Origin: JAENVU01 sp031422675
GTDB taxonomy: Bacteria > Actinomycetota > Acidimicrobiia > IMCC26256 > JAENVU01
Assembly: GCA_031422675.1 (NCBI GenBank)
Contig: JANPMG010000100.1
Coordinates: 1 to 29,027 of the forward strand
Reading direction: 5' to 3'
DNA length: 29,027 nucleotides
Shown here: in pieces, positions 12,857-22,016 of the stretch
Layout of the letters: every line of letters starts with the position of its first letter
Position numbering within the stretch: position 1 is the stretch's first letter
The notes under the pieces: generated by a model
Databases searched by the model: none
What the model saw: only the letters and a program-made list of their open reading frames with translations
Told to the model about the DNA's origin: nothing
Translations under genes and position numbers: made by a program

Positions 12857-14241
12857 GGGCGGGCCCGGCGGGGTTGACCACAGCGTGGGAGCTGAGCCGG
12901 CGCGGCGAGCCGGTGGTCGTGCTCGAACGGGATCCGGAGTACGTCGGTGGCATTGCAAAGACCGTGCGCTATCGCGGCTATCGCTTCGATCTCGGTGGCC
13001 ATCGGTTCTATACGAAGCATCCGAGCATCGAGGCGCTCTGGCACGTGATGCTGCCGGAAGAGTTCCTGACCGTGGCGCGCCTCTCGCGCATCTATTACGA
13101 AGGAAAGTTCTTTCGTTACCCGATCGAACTCGCCGACGCGTTGCCAAAACTCGGACTCATCCGGTCCCGGCGGATTCTGGCGAGCTATCTGCGCGCTCGG
13201 CTTCGGCCGCGTCGGCCGGTGGTGTCGTTCGAGGACTGGGTCGTCAATCGCTTCGGCTCGGAGCTGTTCGAAACGTTTTTCCGCAGCTACACCGAGAAGG
13301 TCTGGGGCCTCTCGTGTGACGAGCTGAGCGCGGACTTCGCCGCGCAGCGCATCCGAGGACTCTCGTTGTGGGAAGTGATCCGATCGGCGGCCGGCCTCGG
13401 CCGATCCGACGCCAAGACGTTGCTGACGTCGTTCCAGTATCCACGACGGGGCCCGGGACAGCTGTGGGAGAACGTGGCCGCGATCGTGCGCCGGCACGGT
13501 GGCGCGATCGAACTGGCAACGGAGGTGGCGTCGATCGAGCATCACGACGGCGTGGTGGTGGGCGTCACCACGAGCGACGGTCGCGTCTTCCCCTGCGACC
13601 ACCTCTATTCGACGATGCCGTTGGCCGAGTTGATCGCCGCGCTCGACCCGGCCGCGCCGGCCGAGGTGGTGGCCGCCGCCGCCGCCCTGCGCTTTCGGGA
13701 CTTCCTCACCGTCGCGGTGATCGTGAACCGCGCCGACCTGTTCCCGGACAACTGGATCTACATCCACTCGCCCCACGTGCGGGTCGGCCGGATTCAGAAC
13801 TACGGCAACTGGAGCGAGGCGATGCTGGCCGACCCGGCAACGTCGTGTCTCGGCCTCGAGTACTTCTGTCAACGCGATGACGCGCTCTGGAACTCGTCCG
13901 ACTCGGAGCTCGGGCGCCTTGCAATCGCCGAGCTGGGCGCGATCGGTCTGGTCGACGCGGCCGAGTGTGTCGACACCTCGGTCGTGCGCGTGCTCGACGC
14001 GTACCCGGTCTACGGCCCCGACTATCAGGCCAGTCGTGAGTTCGTGAAGGCGTACCTCAACGAGTCGTTCGTGAACCTGCACCCGGCCGGTCGGGGCGGA
14101 GTGCACAACTACAACAGCCAGGACCACTCGATGATGGCGGGGTTGGTGCAAGCCCGTGCCGTGCTCGACGGATCTCGGGGTGACGTCTGGAAGATCAACA
14201 CCGAGACCGAGTACGCGGAGTCGGACCTCGTCGGCAGCTGA
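12841..14241 (+). CDS. FAD-dependent oxidoreductase / UDP-galactopyranose mutase-like protein
   Basis: A 466-residue flavoprotein. The Rossmann motif VVVGAGPAGLTTAWELSRRG begins at residue 3, with the ribose-binding VVVLERD at the end of the second strand and RFDLGGHRFYTKHPSIEALW after it. LSRIYYEGKFFRYPIELAD and YTEKVWGLSCDELSADFAAQ are typical of the UGM/amine-oxidase-like group that acts on nucleotide-linked or lipid-linked sugars. Reaction not determined: mutase or oxidoreductase are both possible. GTG 12841 is chosen because it places the FAD motif at the usual N-terminal position; an upstream frame reading only duplicates the deacetylase region. Fourth gene of the sulfatase operon. Confidence 0.82.
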   Translation: MHVVVGAGPAGLTTAWELSRRGEPVVVLERDPEYVGGIAKTVRYRGYRFDLGGHRFYTKHPSIEALWHVMLPEEFLTVARLSRIYYEGKFFRYPIELADALPKLGLIRSRRILASYLRARLRPRRPVVSFEDWVVNRFGSELFETFFRSYTEKVWGLSCDELSADFAAQRIRGLSLWEVIRSAAGLGRSDAKTLLTSFQYPRRGPGQLWENVAAIVRRHGGAIELATEVASIEHHDGVVVGVTTSDGRVFPCDHLYSTMPLAELIAALDPAAPAEVVAAAAALRFRDFLTVAVIVNRADLFPDNWIYIHSPHVRVGRIQNYGNWSEAMLADPATSCLGLEYFCQRDDALWNSSDSELGRLAIAELGAIGLVDAAECVDTSVVRVLDAYPVYGPDYQASREFVKAYLNESFVNLHPAGRGGVHNYNSQDHSMMAGLVQARAVLDGSRGDVWKINTETEYAESDLVGS

Positions 14242-14266
14242 GCGGGGCCGGTAACCTCCCCACGCC

Positions 14267-15466
14267 ATGAACCAGCCGTACCTCACCTCGCGGCTCCAGG
14301 GGTTCGGCACGACGATCTTCGCGGAGATGTCCGCGCTGGCCGTGGCAACGGGCGCGATCAACCTGGGTCAGGGATTCCCCGATACGGACGGGCCGGCCGT
14401 GGTGGCCGAAGCCGCGATCGCCGCGATCCGGGCCGGACACAACCAGTACCCACCCGGTCCCGGAATCCCCGAACTCCGCACTGCGATCGCCGCACACCAG
14501 CGTCATTGGTACGACCTCGCCTTCGACCCCGACACCGAAGTGTTGGTCACGGCCGGTGCCACCGAAGCGATGGCCGCCGCCTTGATTGCGCTCTGTGAAC
14601 CGGGCGACGAGATCGTGACGTTCGAGCCGTACTACGACGCCTACGCCGCGTGCATCGCGATCGCGGGCGCGGACCGGCGCGTGGTGCCGCTCCGGCCGCC
14701 CGACTGGTCGTTCGCGGTGGAAGACCTCGAACGGGCGATCACGGACCGCACCCGGGCGATCATCCTCAACTCGCCGCACAATCCGACCGGCAAAGTGTTC
14801 GATCGTCGCGAGCTCGAAGTCATCGCCGAGCTCGCGATCGCGCGGGATCTCGTGGTGATCACGGACGAGGTGTACGAACATCTCACCTACAAATCCTTCG
14901 CCGGCGAACACCTCAACGACGGCCGGCCGGCGCACATTCCGATCGCCACGCTCCCGGGGATGCGGGATCGCACCGTGACCATTTCCTCGGCCGGGAAGAC
15001 GTTCTCGTTCACCGGCTGGAAGATCGGTTGGGTGTGCGCGTCGCCTCCGCTCGTCGCCGCGGTGCGGACAGCCAAGCAATTCCTCACCTACGTGAACGGC
15101 GCGCCGTTCCAGCACGCGATCGTCACCGCCCTCGAACTTCCCGACTCGTACTACTCCGAGCTCGCGGCGGACCTCGGTGCGCGCCGAGACCTGTTCGCCG
15201 CCGGACTCCGGAGCGCCGGGTTCGAGGTGTTCGAATCGCCGGGCACGTACTTCCTGACCGTGGACATCCACTCGGTCGGCGAGACCGACGGCCTCGAGTT
15301 CTGCCGTTCTCTGCCGGCGCGATGCGGGGTGGTCGCCGTTCCGAGTTCGGTGTTCTACGACGACGTTGCGGCGGGTCGATCGCTCGTGCGGTTCACGTTC
15401 GCCAAACAGCGGAGCGTGCTCACCGAGGCCGTTCGTCGGTTGCAGACGCTCGGCGCGCCGCGATGA
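14267..15466 (+). CDS. Class I/II PLP-dependent aminotransferase
   Basis: A 399-residue fold-type I aminotransferase resembling the actinobacterial DapC / kynurenine- or methionine-aminotransferase (YbdL) group. Visible are INLGQGFPDTDGP, VTAGATEAMAAALIAL, ILNSPHNPTGKVFDRRELEV, ITDEVYEHLTY and the PLP lysine K244 in TISSAGKTFSFTGWKIGW. Substrate cannot be fixed: N-succinyl-diaminopimelate (lysine pathway), kynurenine or methionine are the main options. ATG 14267 lies 25 bases after the flavoprotein stop without an SD; TAACCT upstream might be a -10. The 3' end overlaps the convergent IMPase gene by 47 bases. Confidence 0.92.
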   Translation: MNQPYLTSRLQGFGTTIFAEMSALAVATGAINLGQGFPDTDGPAVVAEAAIAAIRAGHNQYPPGPGIPELRTAIAAHQRHWYDLAFDPDTEVLVTAGATEAMAAALIALCEPGDEIVTFEPYYDAYAACIAIAGADRRVVPLRPPDWSFAVEDLERAITDRTRAIILNSPHNPTGKVFDRRELEVIAELAIARDLVVITDEVYEHLTYKSFAGEHLNDGRPAHIPIATLPGMRDRTVTISSAGKTFSFTGWKIGWVCASPPLVAAVRTAKQFLTYVNGAPFQHAIVTALELPDSYYSELAADLGARRDLFAAGLRSAGFEVFESPGTYFLTVDIHSVGETDGLEFCRSLPARCGVVAVPSSVFYDDVAAGRSLVRFTFAKQRSVLTEAVRRLQTLGAPR

Positions 15467-16478
15467 CCGCGTCCCGTACCGCGGGCCGGATCAGCTGCGC
15501 GAGCGTCTCGTTGGCGTAGGCCATGTACGCGACGGGTGTCGTGGTGTCGAGGGCCACGTCCACCGGTCCGCCGAACGGATCCTCGAACACGCCACCGAGC
15601 TCGGTGAGGATCAACGCAATGCAGACGTCGTAGGGATGGCACGAGAGCGCGGTCGGGAGGCCGAGCGCGCTGAGGGCGTACGGCCGGAGGTCACCGACGA
15701 GCAGGTCCCGGCCGGCCATGATCTCGCCGAGCTGACCGGCGCTGCACAGGTACTGGTCTTCGAAGATCTGTCTCGGTGACCCGGACGGTGGGACCACCTG
15801 GTCCCACACGGTCTGTTCCACCGCGGCGAGCCACGCTTTGCCGTCGGGCAGGAAATGCGAGAAGGACGCGAACCCGTGGTCGAACGTGGTGGCGGCGCTC
15901 GGCGCGAGTGAGAGTTCCGAGCGCTCGCCGGTGCGCAGATCCTCGGCGGTGGCCATCACCCCGGCCGCTCCGCACCCGACGACCGCGTGGTACTGATCGG
16001 CGCGCCACGCGCGGGTGGTCGGGATCTCGGTCATCGCCGCGGCCACCACGTCGGCGAGGCGGGCACTCGGAAGACCGTGAACATCCGGTGTCGCCGGTGC
16101 GATCGCCGCGAGTACCCAGCCCGAGCGCTTGTCGAACATGAGGTTGCGGCTGCCGTCGATCGGGTCGACGATGCAGATCCACTCCACCGCGCCCGGGTCG
16201 GTGCCGGCAGGGAACACGACGAGCCGATCGTCCTCGACGCCCTCCATGACCAACCGGACCGGTTGGTCCGCCGGCCAATGGTCGGTCAGCCACGCGATCA
16301 CCCGCGCTTCACCGACACGGTCGATCTCGTAGATCACGTCGGCGGCGACCGATCCGGAGACCCGGGCCAGCTCGGCTGCCGGACGCCCGGCGCGCGCGGC
16401 GAGGACCTCGTTCCTGATCGCAACGCCCAACGCGCGCAACCGCGCGCCGTGCTCTTCGGCGCTCCCCGGGTCACTCAT
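15420..16478 (-). CDS. Inositol monophosphatase (IMPase/FBPase-like) family protein
   Basis: A 352-residue member of the lithium-sensitive phosphatase superfamily. The metal site is visible as VMEGVEDD near residue 79, ICIVDPIDGSRNLMFDKRSG with D105 and D108, and a late SCHPYDVCIALILTELGGV replacing the usual WDxAAG. Members hydrolyse phosphate from inositol, sugar or adenosine phosphates using magnesium. It is longer than classic IMPases (about 260-280) and has insertions in the middle, so a different substrate is likely. It is the last gene of the minus-strand liv operon, which may hint at a link to the imported compound, though operon membership rests only on orientation and a 67-base gap. 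Confidence 0.85.
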   Translation of the reverse strand: MSDPGSAEEHGARLRALGVAIRNEVLAARAGRPAAELARVSGSVAADVIYEIDRVGEARVIAWLTDHWPADQPVRLVMEGVEDDRLVVFPAGTDPGAVEWICIVDPIDGSRNLMFDKRSGWVLAAIAPATPDVHGLPSARLADVVAAAMTEIPTTRAWRADQYHAVVGCGAAGVMATAEDLRTGERSELSLAPSAATTFDHGFASFSHFLPDGKAWLAAVEQTVWDQVVPPSGSPRQIFEDQYLCSAGQLGEIMAGRDLLVGDLRPYALSALGLPTALSCHPYDVCIALILTELGGVFEDPFGGPVDVALDTTTPVAYMAYANETLAQLIRPAVRDAVIAARRASATDERPR

Positions 16479-16545
16479 CGCAAACGGAGCCGCGACGGCG
16501 GACGGGATCGGCGGACGGGTCGGCGGCGAACGGCGAGTGCGGGCG

Positions 16546-16896
16546 CTACGAGCCGAGCCGGTCGACGACGCGGTCGGTCTGAGCCTTCTGCTCGTAGATG
16601 AACCGGGCGAGCCAGAAGCGCAGGAACGCGGCCAGCGACCCGCGCAGGAAGAGGGCGGCGCCGATGATCGAGACCGAGATGCCGATGAGCGCCACGATGA
16701 CCGCGTCGGTCTGGGCGAGCGGGTTCGTCGTCTGGTTCGACAGTGTGTACCCGACGATGCCGACGATCACGCCGATGATCATGAGCGTCAACCCGCCGCG
16801 CGCGAACAACCGATCGCGGCCGGACGCGGGATCGCGCACCTGCATCGCGGCGATGTCGTTCTTGAACTGGTCGATGCGCTCAGGGTGCTCGATCAT
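16546..16896 (-). CDS. Small two-helix membrane protein in the liv operon
   Basis: A 116-residue protein with an N-terminal cytosolic stretch (MIEHPERIDQFKNDIAAMQV), two membrane segments (about 37-55 and 66-90) and a basic or amphipathic C-terminus. I recognise no named family. ATG 16896 has an SD (GAGGA) five to six bases upstream. It lies 55 bases after livF and before the IMPase gene, all co-directional, so it may be an accessory part of the transporter. Confidence 0.7.
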   Translation of the reverse strand: MIEHPERIDQFKNDIAAMQVRDPASGRDRLFARGGLTLMIIGVIVGIVGYTLSNQTTNPLAQTDAVIVALIGISVSIIGAALFLRGSLAAFLRFWLARFIYEQKAQTDRVVDRLGS

Positions 16897-16951
16897 GGGT
16901 TCCTCATTCGTCAGTCTTGGTCAGTGGTGAAGCGACGTGGTCAATGCTCGG

Positions 16952-17647
16952 CTACCCGCCGAGGTACGCCTTGGACAGCTCATCTTGTAGTTCGGCCGGG
17001 GTTCCCACCCGCGCCACTCGGCCGTGGACGAGGACCGCGGCCAGGTCGGCGACGCCGAGCACTGTGCTCGCGAACTGCTCGACCACGAGAATCGAGACAC
17101 CCTCGCGGGCAACCTGCGCCACGATCGCGTACAGCTCCTCGACGATGATCGGCGCGAGCCCCATCGAGAGTTCATCGAGAAGCAGCAGCGCGGGGTGGGT
17201 CGCGAGGCCCCGGGCCATCGCCAACATCTGCTGCTCGCCACCGGAGAGCGTTCCGGCGAGCTGACGGCGGCGTTCCTTCAACCGGGGGAAACGTTGGTAC
17301 GACTCGTCCTCCACCGCGGACAGGGAAACACCCGAGTAGGTCATCATCCGGAGGTTCTCGCGCACGCTGAGGTTCGGGAAGATTCCTCGACCCTCCGGGA
17401 TCAGGCACAGGCCGCGGCGGGCGAGTTCCTCCGGGGCGGTCCCGTTGACCCGACGGCCGGCCACCAACACGTCGCCCGACGTCGTGGGGTGCAAGCCGGC
17501 GGCGACGCGCAACGTGGTGGTCTTCCCGGCGCCGTTCGGACCGAGGAGCGCCACCACCGAACCGGCCGGAACCTCGAGGTCGATGCCGAAGAGCACGTCG
17601 ATGCGGTCGTAGGCGGCGCGCACGTTTCGGAACTCGAGCAGGTTCAC
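16952..17647 (-). CDS. livF: Branched-chain amino-acid-type ABC transporter ATPase LivF
   Basis: A 231-residue ATPase of the LivF type: Walker A LLGPNGAGKTTTLRVAAG, Q-loop region GLCLIPEGRGIFPNLSVREN, signature LSGGEQQMLAMARGLA, Walker B LLLLDELSMGLAP and the switch region ILVVEQFA. The EGRGIF and ELSMGLAP patterns separate LivF from LivG. It powers import of a LivJ-type ligand together with LivG. GTG 17647 overlaps the livG stop as GTGA, so the two ATPases are translationally coupled. Confidence 0.93.
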   Translation of the reverse strand: MNLLEFRNVRAAYDRIDVLFGIDLEVPAGSVVALLGPNGAGKTTTLRVAAGLHPTTSGDVLVAGRRVNGTAPEELARRGLCLIPEGRGIFPNLSVRENLRMMTYSGVSLSAVEDESYQRFPRLKERRRQLAGTLSGGEQQMLAMARGLATHPALLLLDELSMGLAPIIVEELYAIVAQVAREGVSILVVEQFASTVLGVADLAAVLVHGRVARVGTPAELQDELSKAYLGG

Positions 17648-18369
17648 GGACTCGTCCCGAGGTATGCCGATAGCACGGCCTGGTCGCTCTGGATCTCGCT
17701 CGGAGTCCCGCTCGCGATGATCCGGCCGAAGTCCAAGACGTTGACGCGCGCGCAGACGTTCATGACGAGCGCGACGTCGTGTTCCACCAACACGACCGCC
17801 ATGCCGGTGGCCGCCAACGATTGGAGGAGTGCGGCGAAGACGACGGTCTCGGCTTCACTCTGGCCGGAAGCCGGCTCGTCGAGGAGGAGCACCTTCGGTT
17901 TCGTGGCCAGGCAACGGCCGAGTTCGACCAGACGGCACTGGCCGGTGGGGAGCGAATCAACGCGCGCGTCGGCGACGCGGGTGAGGCCGACGCGTTCGAT
18001 GATCTCCTCGACTACCTCCGCCGGGTTGCTGCCGTCACGCGCCCAGCCTTTGCGGACATCGGCGGCGACCCGGATGTTCTCCCGCACACTCAGCAGACTG
18101 AAGAGTTCCAGTCGTTGGAACGTGCGCGCCATCCCGGTGCGGGCCCGTTTGGTGGGCGAGAGCCGGTTGAGATTGCGACCGTCCAGGCTCACCCGGCCTT
18201 CGTTCGGCGGGAGCAGCCCCGTGATCACGTTGAACAGCGTGGTCTTCCCGGCGCCGTTCGGGCCGATGAGGCCAGTCACGATCCCGGGCTCGGCGGCAAG
18301 GTGAACATCGTCGAGCGCGATGTTCCCACCGAAGCGGACCGTGACCTGGGAGACGTCAAGCAGTGCCAT
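17644..18369 (-). CDS. livG: Branched-chain amino-acid-type ABC transporter ATPase LivG
   Basis: A 241-residue LivG-type ATPase: Walker A LIGPNGAGKTTLFNVITG, GMARTFQRLELFSLLSVREN, Walker B VLLLDEPASG and VLVEHDVALVM. The ABC signature reads LPTGQCRLVELGRCLA, where LSYGQQR-type sequences are usual, and the LNxxE region is QSEAE, so the nucleotide-binding surface is somewhat divergent. ATG 18369 is used; it lies 14 bases inside the end of the permease gene, which explains why a longer frame upstream is not needed. Partner of LivF. Confidence 0.9.
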   Translation of the reverse strand: MALLDVSQVTVRFGGNIALDDVHLAAEPGIVTGLIGPNGAGKTTLFNVITGLLPPNEGRVSLDGRNLNRLSPTKRARTGMARTFQRLELFSLLSVRENIRVAADVRKGWARDGSNPAEVVEEIIERVGLTRVADARVDSLPTGQCRLVELGRCLATKPKVLLLDEPASGQSEAETVVFAALLQSLAATGMAVVLVEHDVALVMNVCARVNVLDFGRIIASGTPSEIQSDQAVLSAYLGTSP

Positions 18370-20527
18370 GAAGCTCCAACTCCGCAGTCCCGAGGGCGCG
18401 ATCGAGCGCCGCGAGATCGTCGTCGGTCCAGGGCCGATCGATGCCCACCCATTCGAGCGGCGTGCGGTCGGGCGCATCCTCGAGCCGGGCCAGCATCCGT
18501 TGCTTCGAGGCGGCCGACACCGTTGCGACCGCCGAGGCCACCAGCGGGATCACGAAGAGCCCGGCGACGAAGGTCCAGTTGTCGATGGCGTCGAGTAGCC
18601 GGACGCCGTAGAGCGCGAGCAGCGACAGCGTCATGACGAGCAGCGATGACGGCGAGCCCGCGAGTGGCGCGAAGCCTTCTCGCATCTGACTCACCGCGCC
18701 GTTGGGATCCCGTCCGAGCCCGATACCGGTGGCGCCGGGGAGAAGACCGAACCAACTTGCCACGCTCGGGAAGAGGGTGGAGATCACCGGCAGCACCGCG
18801 AACAAGGAGATCCCGGCGAAGAGTGCGCCACCCACCGCACCGATCCCACCGACGACGCTCAGTGCGAAGACCTGGAGACTGTTCACGAGCTCGAAGTTGC
18901 CGGACTGGATCGAGGTGAGCTGCATTGCGTACAACGCGCCGCCGAGGCCCGCGAGGCCGGCGGAGATCGAGAACACCAACAATTTGGTGCCGAAGAGGTT
19001 CATGCCGAGGGTGGCGCACGCAGCTTCGCTGTCCTTCATCGCGATCAGGCGCCGGCCGAGCCGGCCCCGGCGGATCAAGACCACGACGAAGGCAACCAGC
19101 GCGAACGCGATCGCCCCGATCACGATCTGAGACGACGCGCTGTCGAACCGTTTCCCGAACACCGTCAGCGCGTCCACGTTGACCGAACCCTGGGTGAAGA
19201 GGTCCACGTCGAACCAGCCGAACAAGGAGAACTGCGGCAGCGTAAAGATCCATCGGTCGAGGATCGTGGCGAACGCGGCGGTGCCGAGCGCGAGGTAGAT
19301 GCCGGAGAGACGAAGCGCAGGGAGCGCGATCAGCGCGCCGACCGCCGCGGAGATGAGCACGGCCCAGAGCAGCGCGAGGGGATCGCCGCCTTGACCGAGA
19401 TGCGCCATCACGAGTCCACCGATGCCGGCAAAGCTGAGCTGACACAACGAGATCTGACCGGCGAAGCCCACGAGGGGTACGAGCGACAACGCGATGATGC
19501 CGATCGGGAACAAGCGACCGTAGGTGAGTTGGTCCGGGACCGAGAGGGTGGTGGCCAGGACGATGCCGCCGAGCACGACCACCGCGGCGAAGACGAGCGT
19601 GCCGCGGATCGAGGGCATGGGGAAGAACTCGCGACTGCGGGTCATGCGGCCGCGCAGACGCGGGTTCGGGAGGACGAGCAGCACCAAGAACAGCAGCAGC
19701 GCGGGGCTTGCGATCCGCAGGCCGGGCAGGTACTGATTCTGGGGGAGGTAGCCGGTGAGGTACCCCTCGGTGAGGCCGAGGACCACGGCGCCGACGAGGG
19801 TCAGCGGCAGGCTCCGGAGGCGGCCGAAGATGGCGGCGGCGTACGCGCTCACGATCAGCAGACTCAGAGACGGCGCGTCGAGGGTGACGTTCGGGGCGAT
19901 CAGGATTCCGCCGAGCGCGGCGAGTGCGGTGCCGAGCGCCCACGCCAACATCGAGATGCGGTTCGGCCGTGCGCCGTTCAGCGCCGAGAGCGACGGGTCG
20001 TCGACTGCGGCGCGCATCGCGATCCCGAATCGGAAGCGGGTCAACACGAGCCGGAGTCCGATCGCGGCGACGATCGCCGTTGCGATCGTGATCGCCTGAT
20101 GCCAGGTGATCGTGGTGGGGCCGAGGTCGATGGGCGTGCTGGTCTGGAAGAACTTCGACATCGGCCGGCTGATGCCCGGAGGCCAGATCAACTGCGCGAG
20201 CCCGATCATGAAGAGCAACAGCGAGATCGACACGACGAGCTTCACGGTGTCGGTGGTGCCCCGTAAACCCCGCATCACCACGACTTCGAGCAGCACGCCG
20301 AACAACGGCGCGAGGACTCCGAGGATCAGGATCAGACAGACGGGTACCGGCAGGCCCCACTCGAATCGCAGTTGCCAGTACGTGAACGCGGCGAGCATGC
20401 CGGCCGCGCCGTGGGCGAAGTTGAAGATTCCCGTCGTCGTGAAGGTGAGGACGAGGCCGCTGGCGATGACGGCGTAGATCGCGGCGAGGCTCAGGCCGAC
20501 GATCGTGAAGGTGAGGAACTTGTCCAC
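18356..20527 (-). CDS. Fused LivH-LivM permease of a branched-chain amino-acid-type ABC transporter
   Basis: A 723-residue membrane protein that joins the two permeases usually encoded separately. Residues about 1-300 are LivH-like (LAAIYAVIASGLVLTFTTTG, NFAHGAAGMLAAF, GIAMRAAVDDPSLSALNGAR); residues about 315-630 are LivM-like (GIIALSLVPLVGFAGQISLC, GIYLALGTAAFATIL, AMKDSEAACATLGMNLFGTK, GGIGAVGGALFAGISLFAVL). A cytosolic tail of about 55 residues (RMLARLEDAPDRTPLEW onwards) follows. GTG 20527 has GGGAG four bases upstream. The fusion fixes a one-to-one ratio of the permease halves. Ligand unknown. Confidence 0.92.
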   Translation of the reverse strand: MDKFLTFTIVGLSLAAIYAVIASGLVLTFTTTGIFNFAHGAAGMLAAFTYWQLRFEWGLPVPVCLILILGVLAPLFGVLLEVVVMRGLRGTTDTVKLVVSISLLLFMIGLAQLIWPPGISRPMSKFFQTSTPIDLGPTTITWHQAITIATAIVAAIGLRLVLTRFRFGIAMRAAVDDPSLSALNGARPNRISMLAWALGTALAALGGILIAPNVTLDAPSLSLLIVSAYAAAIFGRLRSLPLTLVGAVVLGLTEGYLTGYLPQNQYLPGLRIASPALLLFLVLLVLPNPRLRGRMTRSREFFPMPSIRGTLVFAAVVVLGGIVLATTLSVPDQLTYGRLFPIGIIALSLVPLVGFAGQISLCQLSFAGIGGLVMAHLGQGGDPLALLWAVLISAAVGALIALPALRLSGIYLALGTAAFATILDRWIFTLPQFSLFGWFDVDLFTQGSVNVDALTVFGKRFDSASSQIVIGAIAFALVAFVVVLIRRGRLGRRLIAMKDSEAACATLGMNLFGTKLLVFSISAGLAGLGGALYAMQLTSIQSGNFELVNSLQVFALSVVGGIGAVGGALFAGISLFAVLPVISTLFPSVASWFGLLPGATGIGLGRDPNGAVSQMREGFAPLAGSPSSLLVMTLSLLALYGVRLLDAIDNWTFVAGLFVIPLVASAVATVSAASKQRMLARLEDAPDRTPLEWVGIDRPWTDDDLAALDRALGTAELELHGTA

Positions 20528-20584
20528 GCGGCTCCCGGAAGGTCGATGGTGAGGACGGGACCCGCCGTCCCCACCATCGGACGA

Positions 20585-21979
20585 CTACTTGAGGTCGGCC
20601 AGGGTCTTGCCGACGTCGGCAAGGGTGGCGCCCTTCCCGTAATCACCGGTGAGCGTGTAGACGCTCTTCGGGTCGCAGCGGTACACGCCCTCGGTCGGCT
20701 CGAGGTCGTCCACGATCTCGAAGCCCTTCGGCGACGCCAGGATCTCGGTGAAGCAGTCGGGGGCCCGCCCCGTCCTGAGGTCGACGGCGACGTGCAACCC
20801 GCCACCGGTCCATTGGGTGATCTTCTTCGCGTTCTCGTACACGCACTTGCGGGTGAGGTCGTTGCCGCAATCGTTGGCCGCCGTCGCGAACAACAGCCAT
20901 GCCGACCACGCCTGGAGGCCGAGGGCCGCCTTGGCCTTGCCGCTCGGGAGGTACTTCTCGAACGCGTCGAGGTATTCCTGCGTGGCCGTGCCCGCCTTCG
21001 CGACCTCGAAGGGTGCGAACGCGGTGCGGATGTACACGTTCTCGATCGCCGGACCACCCTGACTGATCAACTTGTCGTCGTAATGGTTGGCGTCGGAGCG
21101 CACGAAGTCGAGCTGATACCCGATGTCGGTGAGCGCCTGCATGAGCTTGGCGAGGTTCTCCGGCTCACCGGTCCAGAGCAGCCCCTTGACCTTGGCGTCC
21201 TTGATCTTCTGGGCGGTGGGGGTCCAGTCGGTCTGGCCGGTCGGCGGATAGAGGTCGTCATAGACCTTGGTCCAACCGAGGTCCTGGACCGCTTCGTCGC
21301 CCTGGCGGGCGACGATCTTCGTGGTGTCGATGTCGCCGGTGAGGATGCCGTAGGCCTTGGTGGCGGCCGGGAACTTCTTGGCGAGGTACTGGAAGTCACC
21401 GATCGGGATAGACGAGATCGAGTTCGGCAGCGGCTGGATCAGCAGGTCCGCGCCGCGGGCCTTGGGGCTCACGGAATAGCCCGCGATCTCGGGCATCAGA
21501 CAGTTGAGCCGGGTCTCCACGCCGTCCTGGTCGAAGACCGCGCCACCGCCGACCACCAGGAAGTCCTGCGCGCAACTCTCGAACATGCGCGCCTTGACGT
21601 CGAACAGCTTGGCGTCACGTTCGTCGACGACGATCTTGCGGCCGTTGATCCCCCCGGCGTCGTTGCACCATTTGGCGAAGACCTCGGCCGCGTCGAACAG
21701 CTCCTGGTTGAGGCCGGGCCGGCCGACAAATCCGGTGTCGGAGAACGTGGCGATGCGGATCTCCGACGCCGAGACGCCGACGGCTGGGGATCCGGTCGGG
21801 CTGCCGTCCTGACAGATGACGTCGGTCGATCCGAATGCACCCTTGGTGCCGGATCCGGCGTCGGGGCCCGCCGTGGTGGAGCTGGTGTCGGGACTGCTCG
21901 TCGGCGAGCTGCTGCGCCCGCATGCGACGAGCGTGAACGCGATCACGCAGACGAATGCGAACAACCGGAAGTGCTTCAC
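20585..21979 (-). CDS. Substrate-binding lipoprotein of the liv-type ABC transporter
   Basis: A 464-residue periplasmic-binding-protein type I (LivJ/AmiC-like) lipoprotein. A signal peptide ends in the lipobox TLVAC at residues about 16-20, followed by a Ser/Thr-rich linker. The mature domain shows ASEIRIATFSDTGFVGRPGL, AEVFAKWCNDAGGINGRKIV, VKGLLWTGEPENLAKLMQAL and AALGLQAWSAWLLFATAAND. It captures the ligand outside and hands it to the permease; amino acids, amides or small organic acids are possible. GTG 21979 has GAGGGGG upstream. First gene of the operon, 57 bases before the permease, with the promoter and operator-like repeat just upstream. Confidence 0.9.
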   Translation of the reverse strand: MKHFRLFAFVCVIAFTLVACGRSSSPTSSPDTSSTTAGPDAGSGTKGAFGSTDVICQDGSPTGSPAVGVSASEIRIATFSDTGFVGRPGLNQELFDAAEVFAKWCNDAGGINGRKIVVDERDAKLFDVKARMFESCAQDFLVVGGGAVFDQDGVETRLNCLMPEIAGYSVSPKARGADLLIQPLPNSISSIPIGDFQYLAKKFPAATKAYGILTGDIDTTKIVARQGDEAVQDLGWTKVYDDLYPPTGQTDWTPTAQKIKDAKVKGLLWTGEPENLAKLMQALTDIGYQLDFVRSDANHYDDKLISQGGPAIENVYIRTAFAPFEVAKAGTATQEYLDAFEKYLPSGKAKAALGLQAWSAWLLFATAANDCGNDLTRKCVYENAKKITQWTGGGLHVAVDLRTGRAPDCFTEILASPKGFEIVDDLEPTEGVYRCDPKSVYTLTGDYGKGATLADVGKTLADLK

Positions 21980-22016
21980 GAATCCCCCTCATCGATCGCA
22001 GCAAGCGATCACGTCA

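Noticed and set aside
12811..14361. Minus-strand frame of 516 codons
   Set aside because: Antisense shadow of the flavoprotein, which has clear FAD motifs.
18276..20360. Alternative minus-strand frame of 694 codons
   Set aside because: Out-of-frame shadow of the LivHM permease, Arg/Pro-rich with no membrane segments.
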